64,000 nt of DNA from Tridacna crocea (Eukaryota > Mollusca > Bivalvia > Cardiida > Cardiidae). Where the stretch lies: NCBI GenBank assembly GCA_943736015.1, contig OX031060.1, forward strand, positions 9,871,501-9,935,500, read 5' to 3'. The notes beneath the pieces are model-generated. The model was not told the DNA's origin. It worked only from the letters and a program-made list of their open reading frames with translations, and searched no databases. Positions 21,653-33,400 of the stretch are shown piece after piece (positions within the stretch are counted from its first letter, which is position 1; every line of letters starts with the position of its first letter). The translations under genes and the position numbers were made by a program.

Positions 21653-21925
21653 TATATTTACTTCAAACTGGAACAAATTATTAACTATCAAAAAGGAAAA
21701 TCATACCGCATGGGCAGATAACCATCAAATCATTTTTTACATAGATCTGTCTCTCTTTCGGCTTAGAACTTAGTCTGGTGCCCCCTCCGTACTTCAAGTA
21801 TCCGATGACGTAGTGGTACCACTACCTAGGGGCAGGTAATCCAGACCTCTACTTAGAACTTTGCACTGAAAACCAAGTGCTTAGAGCCGAGCGTTGGAAT
21901 CTAGCTGGAGTGCTCTTGTTTTCAA
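21640..21925. repeat. Dispersed repeat R5 with an internal insertion
   Basis: R5 words flank an extra block (about 21775-21860) centred on GTAGTGGTACCACTACC, itself a short palindrome. Confidence 0.5.
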
Positions 21926-22478
21926 TAGAAAATATCCATTTTGGTCGACAACTAATCTAGATCTATTTTCACCAACTGTATTTTACGTCCTAGACTATTC
22001 CTGTAACGTTAGTTTTATCGGGATAATCGTTTGACTCTTTCAAGAAAGATTTCAACGGGGGTGAAAAAGAATGCAAGACTTAGTGACCTACCTATTTTGG
22101 ATGAAGAGGACGAAACATCGCCATTCGAATTAAAGAATTTCGAAATCCTGAATCTCACCTTGATCTATTTGGCGTACTGTGTTGTTAAAAAGCAGACATA
22201 TATTATGAGAATCTTGACAAATGTGACGCTTGTCTACGTCATACCAAACTTTTTTTCGTGTCATCTGACGTCATATTGATTTCAATATTTATTATATACC
22301 CAGCAGTGAAATCCTGGAATTTCCCAGTGTAATAAATTTTGATATCATCACTAGTGACGTTATCAACTTTCAGTTCCTGACGTCATTTGGGAACTACCTT
22401 TTTTTTTCGACTACATTTTTTCGACTTTCAAACGCAAAATTACAAATAATGATGTTAATAAGGTATATAATAAATAGA
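21926..22478. other. Unannotated DNA; open frame 22031-22279 not supported
   Basis: An 82-codon frame has charged, partly protein-like composition, but no ATG context, splice signal or domain could be tied to it. Several TGACGTCA-like words lie at 22265-22395. Confidence 0.4.
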
Positions 22479-22630
22479 ATAATCAACTGGTTATTTTTGA
22501 TATGAAAAATATCTCACTCGGACGCGTCGTAAGGCGTTAAAAAAACTCGTGCTGCGCACTCGTTTTTTCAACGCCTAACAACGCATCCTCGTGAGATATT
22601 TTTCATATCAAAAACAACCAGTTGATTATC
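22479..22630. mobile_element. 150-bp near-perfect palindrome
   Basis: Arms TAATCAACTGGTTATTTTTG and its complement, continuing through ATATGAAAAATATCTCAC, to a CG-containing centre CTCGTGCTGCGCACTCG. A single-copy hairpin element in this window. Confidence 0.75.
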
Positions 22631-23350
22631 CTCTATGTATTTACCTAGTATGGTGCCCGTCTCGTCTACGGGTGCTTGTTTTGTACTAGTGTGTTACGAA
22701 GGGAGGGTTTGGGGTGGGGGCTTGAGAAGGAAGATACCGTCATGAATACACTCCAAACGTGACACTATGAGTTGTTTCTCATTAGATCTAGATCTACTTA
22801 AAAAGGAAAAAAATCTGCCCTTTTTCCCCGAGGAAGGACAGAAAACATAGAGCTATATCAACAGGTTCAGATCCACTGTTCGACGAAAAACAGTTGCAGA
22901 TCAGATGTAGCACTATTGAGATACAATAGAGCTCTCTAAAGTCTTCTTCATTTGAAAAGAGAGAGGAAAAAGAGTGTGTACACGTGTGTAAGCTTTTTTT
23001 TTTCCAATGAAAGGTTTGCTCTCTTTACACAAGTAGGCCTATCTTACAGAGACTCGAGGTAAGATTTTTTAATAGATCAAGATCTAATAAAATACACCTC
23101 GAAAACGTAGATCTATCTAGATCTACATCTAGATGTCTAGGTCTAGTCTCTATATATAGACTAGATCTAATAAACACTCTTTTATTTTAAATCAAATCTA
23201 GATTAAGATCTAGTTAAAATCTTGTTCGACCTATTTCCTACCGGCCTTTTCTGAGAAAACTCAACGTCGTCGAGACAGATCTATATATTTGCAAAAAATA
23301 GTTTATTTCTTGTTTGTAAATGCCCGCCCTAAAATGTAGGCGGCGACTTT
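22631..23350. other. AGATCT-rich intergenic DNA
   Basis: From about 22780 to 23225 the word AGATCT/TCTAGATC occurs far more often than expected by chance (for example ATCTAGATCTAC, ATCTATCTAGATCT). No gene was found. Confidence 0.5.
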
Positions 23351-23382
23351 GATAATGCGGCGGCCATGTGATCAAATCATGT

Positions 23383-23400
23383 GACTGATAGTAAACACAC
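23383..23400 (+). promoter_or_regulatory. TCATGTGACT..GTAAAC motif upstream of GH3 gene
   Basis: An E-box-like TCATGTGA followed by AGTAAAC. The same pairing is seen before the small-gene candidate (12129) and the exon-like ORF (31471). It lies about 730 bp upstream of the GH3 start codon. A regulatory role is inference. Confidence 0.25.
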
Positions 23401-24028
23401 AAAATGGCCACCTTGGTGAAATAATATATGGCCTTTTCTCATTTCTCCGTTCTTTCTCGCTTCTCCGTTCATGTACTAAAGCGGAAGGAATAAGCGCTCG
23501 TGACGTTTTGTTCCACCCTGGTTCTATTCTACTCTGTCAGATATTATGAATAACATCCTAACCTACATCGATACCATTTTTCTATCGAATAAGACACAAA
23601 AATGCAACAAAAGAGAGTAATTTTCACAATTTGAAAGAAAATATTTCATTAGATACAATAAAAAGCAAATTTTCAATGTTTTTCAACATCAAATACGCCT
23701 GAATGGGTTGTGTTTACCCTTTACTATGAATAAGCTAGTCCGTCTGAACTAGAGTGTAGAATATTTATCAGTCTTTAGCTACAGGCTTTGACAATCAATC
23801 AAATGAATGGAAAAATGAGAAAGTGGCCATACTACCTAGGTTGGCGGGGTAGGTTTGAAAAAATCCCCAGATCGAACCTTTTGATGCAAGTTGTAGTGAC
23901 TTTTTTCAGTTACAAGTTTCATTCAGATTTTATATTTGATCATTAAACAAAAATTTTGATTCCTTGACTGAAAATGTGAATTTTGTGAGCTTATTTATGC
24001 TTAGGTGAACGGAGAAAGGAGAACACAG

Positions 24029-24034
24029 TATATA
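24029..24034 (+). promoter_or_regulatory. Possible TATA box of the GH3 gene
   Basis: TATATA 82-87 bp before the start codon. The spacing would give a 5' UTR of roughly 50-60 nt. Confidence 0.3.
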
Positions 24035-24115
24035 GAGAACTCCCGATAATTAAACGGTTTAAATGCGACAGCTCCTCCTAGTTCGATTAATTATATCAGC
24101 AGAAATAAAGCAGAT

Positions 24116-24429
24116 ATGCGCTATTTCCTTGGAACAGCCTGTCTTTTTCTCTACATTTCATCTTTAAGGTTTGTTCTGTGCGAATTTCCTTTCCAAAATG
24201 TATCATTACCGTTTCCTACTCGAGTCGACGATTTAGTTAGTAGATTGACGATCCAGGAGATTGTGCAAGAGATGAGTCGAGGTGGCGGAGGGGGTGACGG
24301 TGGACCTGTGCCCGCTATTGAAAGGCTGGGAATCAGACCATACTGGTGGGGCACAGAATGTATCCACGGTGAAATCTCGGGTGCTTCAACATCATTTCCT
24401 CAATCAATTGGTCTTGCAGCAGCTTTCAG
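24116..24429 (+). CDS. GH3 exon 1
   Basis: Codes residues 1-104 plus two bases; donor CAG|GTAAAT. Contains the signal peptide and the WWGTECIHGE motif. An earlier glycine run (GGGGGDGG, about 56-63) is unusual for the family. Confidence 0.9.
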
Positions 24430-27400
24430 GTAAATGTATATTATCAATACTTAGCTAGTCTCATGTTGCGGACTCTGCATTGGTAGCAGAAATCGTAATT
24501 CGGCTTCGAACACACGAAAAGGGGCATTCAGACATTTGCGCAAGTGTTGCTTGAATCGGCCTGAACGTATTGCTCATATACTGTAATTTGAAAGGACAAC
24601 TTCTGTTTTTATCTGATTTTCTTTTTTTGCACAAGTTTACTGTAGAACAAAATCTGATTTAGTCATAAAGTGCTGTCCCAGATTAGCGGACGGGTCAGGC
24701 TGATCCAAGACAAGGCTTTACGCAAATGTGTGAATGCCCCTTTTCAGATGTTGCAGGCCATACCTCCTGCTTTACATATTTTCCTCAGAAGGAAGGAAGG
24801 CATTGACCTTTTCTATCAGATTGATTCTTCTTGTATCATTTTGTATGCCTTTTGTATGCCTGATTCTACAATGGATTAAAGGACTAGGCTAGATGCAGAG
24901 ACCCGATCACAAAAATAACAGCAGAGCAACATTTAGACTTAAGTTTGCCTGCTTACAGTCCGTGGCATTTAGGGTCAAACTTGACTGGTTTATTTAGTAT
25001 TTTTCCAACATTTACTTGGTGAACTTTAACACTTTACCAAACAATCCCTGGTTTTAATGACCCTGCGTAAGAAACCTGAAAACACTCTGGGAAAAGGAGA
25101 AAATGCTGGTAACCAGCATTTTCTTCTTTTTCCACAATGTTTTTTAATCTACCAAAGTCGAGTTTCAATTTTTAAGTCATGTTTATTTTGTCGTCTGCAA
25201 ATGCTTTCAATTTGAATCAAGCTAAAATTTCATTGTTTGGTAAAGATTTAACCCGTAACTTATTTGACACCTACATGTTAAATAAGTGAAATGAAACCTT
25301 CAAGCTGATAGTAAAGGCCAAAGTTTTGCTATAAAAATGTATTTTTTGGGTAAATACATGTATATCTCTTGATTGAACATTGCAGATCCAAGATCAGACT
25401 TCACATTCTGTGCAGTCTGATCTTGATCTATACTTTCTGCAAAAGATTCTTGAGTCCAGCTAAGCAGCCTGAGAGCTAAAAACTTTACTTCTTCATACAC
25501 AGTCCTCTGACAGACTGCTGATTAGCCCTTTACCACACAATCCCGACTTGTAATGACCCTGAGAAAGAAGTCTTTTGAAAACATTGTGGGAAAAGGAGAA
25601 AATGCTGGTAACCAGCATTTTCTCCTTTTCCCACAATGTTTTCTTCCTTTCCCTAAACGAACTTTAATTTTTGAGTCATGTTTACTCTGTCGTGTACAAA
25701 TGCTTTCAATGTAGACCAGAGTTAACGTCATGTGTGGAAAAAGTGTGGAATAGTTCTATCATGTGTTGGTCCTACAATGTGATTGTTTTATCCTATATTT
25801 CTGGCCCCTAGTTATTTTTGAGATTGATTGGAAAGAAAGGTGTACTGACAGCTATGGTATGACCTAAGCAGTTTAAAAATCTTTAAACGCCAATGCATTC
25901 AATTAATTCTATCTTTAATCAACAGTCCAGATCTGATTCGAAATGTAGCTACTGCTATATCAACAGAGGTGAGAGCAAAGCACAATGACTTTGTTTCCAG
26001 AGGAATCTATACAACTCATACTGGCCTTAACTGTTTCAGTCCAGTTATAAATATTATGAGGCATCCGCTATGGGGAAGGAATCAGGTACGTAGTTGTTGT
26101 ACAATATCTGCATAGTTCTTAACTCATTACCAAACAACAAAATTTTAGGTTTGTCCAATGGAAAGCATTTGCAGATGACAAAATAAAAGTGAGTGAAAAT
26201 TTGAAGCTTGTTTTGTGAAGGGTAGAAAACAATGTGAGAAAAGGAGAAAATGCTGGTTACCAGCATTTTCTCCTTTTCCAACAATGTTTTCTAAAGGCTT
26301 CTTTCTCAGGGTCAAATGTGGCTGAAATGGTAGAACTTGTTTCTGAAAGAGTAGAAAACATGGTGGGAAAAGGAGAAAATGCTGGATACCAGCATTTTCT
26401 CCTTTGGTCCACAGTGTGCTTCCAAAGGCCTACATTGAGATTATACTTTTGACCCCAAGTTATTTTTGAGATTGATTGGAAAGATATTTGTGTCAGTGCT
26501 GTTGTGAGAAAGTCAGGAAACACATTGCATAATGTGCACTGACTGTCATGGTATGACCTAAGCTGTTAAAAAAGCTTTATACATCATTGAAGTCAATCCT
26601 ACGGCCCTACGGCCGTTTAAATTCCGGATTGTTCTTTAACCCATTACCACACAATCCCTACTTTTAACGTCCCTAAGAAAGAAGCATTTAGAAAACATTG
26701 TGGGAAAAGGAGAAAATGCTGGTAACCAGCATATTCTCCTTTTCCCACAATGTTTTCTACCCTTCACGGAGCAAATTTCGAATTTTCAGTCACTTTTATT
26801 TTGTCGTCTGCAAATGCTTTCAATTTGGACCAGTCTAAAATTTTGTTGTTTGGTAATGAGTTAAAGGGACAAAACTTTTCAAACAACAAAGTTTCAGAAT
26901 TGTCCAAATTGAACATAATTGCAGACAAAAAAATAATTGTAACTTAGAATTATAACTTCCTTTTTGGAGTAGTAGAAAACATTGTGGGAAAAGGCAAGAG
27001 GACTGGTTACCAGCATTTTCTGCCTTTCCCACAATGTTTTCAAAAGCCATCTATCTCAAGTTTGTTGAATCTTGAGATAATTAAAATGTCTGAGTCTAAA
27101 TTGTTGATGTTTGGTAAAGAGTTAAAAAGATGTCAACTATCTTTTAACTCTTTACCACAGGAGGAAATTTTAGACTGATCCAAATTGAAAGCATTTGCAG
27201 ACGACAAAATAAAGTTGACTTAAAAATTGAAATTTGTTCTGGGAAGGGTAGAAAACACTGTGAGAAAAGGAGAAAATGCTGGTTACCAGCATTTTCTCCT
27301 TTTCCCACAGTGTTTTCAAAAGGCTTCTTTCTCAGGGGCGTCAAAAGTAGGTATTGTGTGGTAATGGGTTAATTGCAAGGTTTGTAGCCGTATTCTCGTG

Positions 27401-30400
27401 ATATATCATGTGTATTGACATGTGGTTTGGTAGCTCAGTTGGTTAGAATGCAGGAACAGTATTCCTGAGGCCCTGCCGCCCTGGGTTCGAATCCTGGTCG
27501 AGGCACAATATCTTTCACCACCTGTTACATGGGGCCTTTGGGATGATTGCTTGGTGAAGTAATTACTTCTCCAATGTATAACTGCCCTTGGGTTGGTCAA
27601 GAACATAGCAATTTGTTCTTTGTCCTTTGAATTCGAGGACGAATTTCAAATTGGCAGGGGAGAATGTAACGGTTTAAGAACCCATATCGGTGAGTGATTT
27701 GTGTAAGTGACCCAGTAGCTCGGTCGGTAAAGCACTTGCCCTATATATGAGAGGTCCGGAGTTCGAGCCCCGGTCTGGCTGCATAAATTTTCTCGCCTGC
27801 TTACAGGTTGATGGTATTACAATATACTAGTATTACAGATTACTTTATATTTTGATTTTTGTTTCAGGAAAGGTATCCTTAATGTTAAGTGGTAAAGTAT
27901 AGGGCTAGTGGTCTGGAGGTCCTGGGTTTGAGCCTTGCAGCATCACTGGGTTTGTTGTTGGGGTATCCTTGGGCAAGACACTTCAAAGCCCAAGCCTAGT
28001 ATTGATGAAACCCAGAAAGAGCATGAACATGCGAGCTGTTGCAGCTGCATAACTGAAATAATGTTGAAAGCGGTATAAAGCACTTATCAATCATTCAATG
28101 TTTCAGGAAACTTATGGAGAAGACCCATACCTTAGTGGTGTGTATGCCCGTGAATTTGTGCAAGGCATCAAGGGAGATCACCCAAGATACCTGAGAGCTA
28201 ATACAATCTGTAAACACTTTGATGCTTATGGTGGGCCGGAGAACATACCAGCATCAAGGCTCAGTTTTGATGCAAAGGTTTGTGGAATTATTAGTTATCA
28301 AATGAGTTTAAGTCTGTACCAGACAATCCCTGTTTTTTAACCCTTTACCAAACAATTTGGATTTTTTAACTCTTTACCAAATGACAAAAATTAGACCAGT
28401 CCAAATTCAAAGGACTTGCAGACTACAAAATACACTCAACTCCAAAGTTTAAATTTGATTCCAGCAGGGTAGAAAACATTGTGGGAAAAGGAGAAAATGC
28501 TAGTTACCAGCATTTTCTCCTTTTCCCACAATGTTTTCAAAAAGGTCGTAAAAACCAGGGATTGTCTGGTAAAGGGTTAATGACCTTGAGGTAGAGGTCT
28601 CCTGAAATCATGGTGGGAATAGCAGAAAATGCTGGTAACCAGCATTTTCTCCTTTTCCCACAATGTTTTCTACACTATCAACAACTGTAATTGTTATTTG
28701 AGATGCTTTTATTTTGTCACCTACATACATGTGCTTTCAGTTTGGTTGATTTAAAAATTTGTCATGTGGTAAAGAGCTAACTCTTTACCACACAATCTGG
28801 AGTTTTAATGAATGTAATGGAGGTTTTTTAATGCTTTGCACCATAAGGCATTTCTATTGTATCTCTAATTGACCCTAAATAACAGGAAGGATGAAGCCGT
28901 GTCTTATGTGTGTATGACACTTTTTGATAGCATAGAAAACATTTTGACAAAAGTTGAAATTGCTCGTGATGAGCAATTTCACCTTTTTTCACAATGTTTT
29001 CTAAAGGCTCCTACAAGCAATGGGTGGAAATGAGTGTCTATGGAGTAAAGGGTTAACCCATTACAACACAATCCCTACTTTTGACGACCCTGAGAAAGAA
29101 TCTTTTCTCCTTTTCCCACAATGTTTTCTATACTTCACAAAACAAATTTCAAATTTTCAGTCACTTTTACTGTGATGTCTGCAAATGCTTTTGATTTGGA
29201 AAAGCCTAAAATATTGTTGTTTGGTAATGAGTTAACCCATTACCACACAATCCCTACTTTTGATGCTCCTGAGAAAGAAGCCTTTAGAAAACATTGTGGG
29301 AAAAGGAGAAAATGCTGGTAACCAGCATTTTCTCCTTTTCCCACAATGTTTTCTACCCTTCACAAAACAAATTTCAAATTTTCAGTCACTTTTATTTTCT
29401 CATCTGCAAATGCTTTCAATTTGGACTACTCTAAAATATTGTCGTTTGGTAATGGGTTTAATCATTGTTTGAAAAGAAAAAAAATGCTGGTAACCAGCAA
29501 TCTTTCCTTTTTCCCACAATGTTATCCAACTGTTCATGGAGGAATACCATCATGTGAAATTTATTTGAATTGTCATCTGTAGATTCCTTCAAAATGCTCA
29601 AGTCTCAAAGTTTGTAATTTAGTAAAGGCTTAATTCTTTACCACAATCCCAAAGTTTGATTACCTTGACAGAGAAGGTTTTTGAAAACATTGTTTCAAAA
29701 GGAGAACATGATGGTTACCAGTATTTCACCTTTTCCAACAATGTTTGCTATCCTTTCAGTGATAGAAATCAACATTTTAACTCATTACCAAATGAAAATA
29801 TTTTAGGCTTGTCCAATTTGAAAGTATTTGCATACGACAACATAAAAATGACTGAAAATTTGAAATTTGTTGTGTGAAGGGTAGCATTTTTTCTTTTCCC
29901 ACAATGTTTTCTAAAAGCTTCTTTCTAAGGTTTGTAAAAAGTAGGGATTGTGTGGTAATGGGTTAATAGCATATAATTTTGTTGTTGGTAAGTGCTCTCA
30001 CTTTTGGTGTTTGTTAAGGAGTTAATGGCCCTGAGAAGGAAGGCTGTTAAAAATATCGTGTTAAAAAGCAAAAATGCTGCTAACCAGCATTTTCTTCTTT
30101 ATTTTCCCATGGCGTATGGGCATCCAGGCTTCTTGGCATCAGTATATTTAAAGTCATAGTAAAGCTTAAATATATACAATTGGAGATGTTAAAATGCAGT
30201 AAATTCATATCATACCATATAAAAGTATGTAAATTAATGTGATGATGACACTCTTTAAGTGTGCAATTGGTCAAAGTTCCATTCCACAGCTGAATTAATT
30301 TTGAATTCAGGACAATTCCTACCATGCATCTTAAATTTTCATTTACATCAAAGACCATGACATAATGATCACATGACACCTTGAAGCTAAGATAAATGAA

Positions 30401-33400
30401 AAACAAAATGGAGGATGGTGCAGGTTCAAATTTGACACAAAAAGCAAGTTTATTAACCCAATTTGCAGAAGAGCAATACAACAGAACAAATGGGCATCTA
30501 TTTCAGGATTTGCTTTGAACTAAAAGCCCTGTAGATCGAAACTATAACACCACTGTCTTCAAAAGGGGAGAGAGAGTTACTTAATTGTATTTCTGTATAT
30601 CTTATATTTAAGGTATCAGATCGAGATTTACACACAACATTTCTTCCTCAGTTTAAATCCTGCGTCCAGAGTGGAGCCCAAGGAGTAATGTGTAGTTACA
30701 ACAGGTATTTCATGACACAACTGGCCATGTTTTCACAGAAGTATTTCATTTTATCACATAACTAGCTGTGTTTTTAAAAAGGTATTTTATTTAATCACAT
30801 AACTAGCCATATTTTCAGGGAGGTTATTTAGGATGTAAGTATAAGTTATTGATCATATATTTCATTTGTATGGAATTAAATCGGAGGGAGGCGAAGCCGA
30901 CCGACGATTTAGTTTCATACAAATGAAATATATGATCAATAACTAACTTACAGTTTGCCCTACTTTCTAATTGACTGACAGCTAAGAATTGGTGGAAAGA
31001 GCCATACAAGAACGACAGAAAGCTCAGTTCGACACGCCTCTTTTGATTGACGGTTGTACGTACGTGCGTTTTCAGTCGTATGGCGTTAAAACTGTTACTC
31101 AGGTTGTCCTTGAACTAGTTTCAGGACAATTGTCTGCAGTCAGACTCATTCGGCATATCACGGGTGATGGTAGCCATCATATCCCTCGTCTGTATCTAGT
31201 GGATTGATATGCAGCAGATCGGTACACTCGGAAATACGCCGGTATACCGTTCTGAAAATTGTCAGGCTCCTCTTCCAAAAGAAAACTTGGGTTTTAAATT
31301 TTTATCGAAATCTTTCGAACCATATTTCGACAAACAATTCGTAGATCTACATTAATTTTTTTTATCAATTTCGATTGAAGTTTTAACCGACAGATACACA
31401 GATGTGAATAACTTCATTGAGGTCGTTAAGTCGTTGCTAAACGAATCACATTGGCCCGCCATTGTATAAGATCATGTGACTCGCAGTTCAAATGTAAACG
31501 GCCGTTTTACGGGCGAGATTAGATGTAGGTACGGAAACTGCCGAATTTCATGCTCTTTGAAGCGATAGATTCAGCAATGGATGCATGCTTTGAACCGGTT
31601 GAAGACGAGGAATTTTATAAAGAATTTACTTTCCCCGACAAAGGCGACGTGTTGCTAACACAAGTGTGTACAATAAACACCCATGTCCCTCTAAAGTGGC
31701 TCATTGTCAAGGATCTGCTTCATACCAGATAAGCCCTCTTTTTTACTGCCCTGAGGCAGAAGGCGCGTGAAAACATTGCGGGTAGAGGAGAAATTGCTTG
31801 TAAGGAGCATTTTCTCCTTTCCTGCTATGTCTCTTTTTTTTCTTTCCACAGACAAATCCTTTAATTTGAGCAAGTACCAAGTTGTTGTCTGCAAACGGTT
31901 TCAAATTGGACCCAAGCCAAATTTCCCAGCCTGGTAGTCAAAACCAAAGGTTATTTGGTAAAGGGTTAAATACCAGGTGGCCAAGTACGAGTTATTTAGT
32001 CCCGATATTCACGTGGAAATTACGTCACTTTTTTAGCGATGATGCAATTACTTGGAATAATCCCCGCCCCTTTTACTACAGTGTATGCATTAGATTGGTA
32101 TTTACTCTACAAGGACCAGCTAAAATACTGTGGGCGGAGCTTCTCGTTAACCGGGATACAACTGTATATAGGTCAACCATTTAATAACATATTGCAACAT
32201 ATTGAGTCTGTATGGAATTAAATCCAGCAGTTTTGAACGAAATCTGGCGTTTTCATTGGTTTAGAAAGTAGGGCAAACTGTAATGAACCATGCTGTCATA
32301 GAGGCTCCTACATGAGTGTTTATGACCATAATCATGTATATTAACTCTTTACCACACAATTCCTACTTCTAACTACCCTGAGAAAGAAGCATTTTGAAAA
32401 CATTGTGGGAAAAGAAGAAAATGCTGGAAACCAGCATTTTTTTCCCACAATGTTTCTACCTTTCCCAAAATGAATTTCAATTTTTGTGTGACACTGATTT
32501 TGTTGTCTGCAAATGCTTTCAGTTTGGACTAGTCTAAAATTTTGTCGTGTGGTAAAGACTTAATCGTAAAGCTGCTTAGCATGACTGGATGACCTTTTGA
32601 GGACAGTGTAGATCAAGGTCAAACTGCACAGGATATGTCAGCTGATTTTGGATTTATGCTATCTAATATGGAGATATTTTTCTCAAAAAACTAAGTTTCA
32701 GATAGCAACATTCAGGTTTGTACTAATGGCTTGAAAGTTTTGTTTAATTAACCCATTACCACACAATCCCTACTTTTGACGCCCCTGGGAAAGAAGCCTT
32801 TTGAAAACACTGTGGAAAAAGGAGAAAATGCTGGTCACCAGCATTTTCTCCTTTTCCCACAGTATTTTCTACCCTTCCCAGAACAAATTTCAATTTTTCA
32901 GTAACCTTTATTTTGTCGTCTGCAAATGCTTTCAATTTGGACCTGTCTAAAATTTTCTTGTGTGGTAAAGAGTTAACTCTTTACCAGATGACAAAATTAT
33001 AGTTTTGTCCAAATTGAAAGTATTTGCAGATGAAAAAATAGATGTGGGTCAAAATTGAAAATTGTTTTGGGAAGGGTAGAAAACATTTTGGGAAAAGGAG
33101 AAAATGCTGGTTACTAGTATTTTCTCCTTTTTCCACAATGTTTTCAAAAGGCCTCTATCTCAGGGTTGTAAAAACCAATTTCAGGCTGGTCTAAATTGAA
33201 ATCAATTGTAGATTATAAAATAAACTCAAAAATTGAAATTTGGTTCCAGCAGGGTAGAACACATTGTGGGAAAAGCATTTTCTCCTTTTCCCACAGTGTT
33301 TTCAGAAGGTTCTGTCACAGGGGTGGTAAAAGTTGGGATTGTGTCGTAGAGGGTTAAAGACCCGTTTTATCAGAGCTTGATTCAAATTGCTTTCTTCAAC

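Larger units (their letters stand above)
24430..25925 (+). other. GH3 intron 1
   Basis: Phase 2 intron. It carries an R6 foldback (24518-24745), two MITE A copies and an R1 MITE. Confidence 0.85.
30951..32280. mobile_element. TA-flanked 1.33-kb element with 20-bp TIRs
   Basis: CAGTTTGCCCTACTTTCTAA at 30951-30970 is repeated in reverse complement at 32261-32280, and TA stands outside both ends (30949-30950 and 32281-32282). TA duplication with CAGT ends is the pattern of Tc1/mariner elements. No transposase is present. The interior carries a promoter-like stretch, an exon-like ORF (31550-31663) and a nested MITE A relative (31724-31969). Superfamily assignment rests on ends only. Confidence 0.65.

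Noticed and set aside
22031..22279. 82-codon ORF upstream of the GH3 gene
   Set aside because: Partly protein-like, but no domain, acceptor or donor could be tied to it; left unannotated.
27424..27510. tRNA gene
   Set aside because: A and B boxes are present, but the acceptor stem does not pair and a SINE body follows; the same holds at 27704 and 37746.
30080..30481. 133-codon minus-strand open frame
   Set aside because: It starts inside MITE A debris, lies in a GH3 intron, has no domain or splice context and a low-information composition; treated as repeat-derived.
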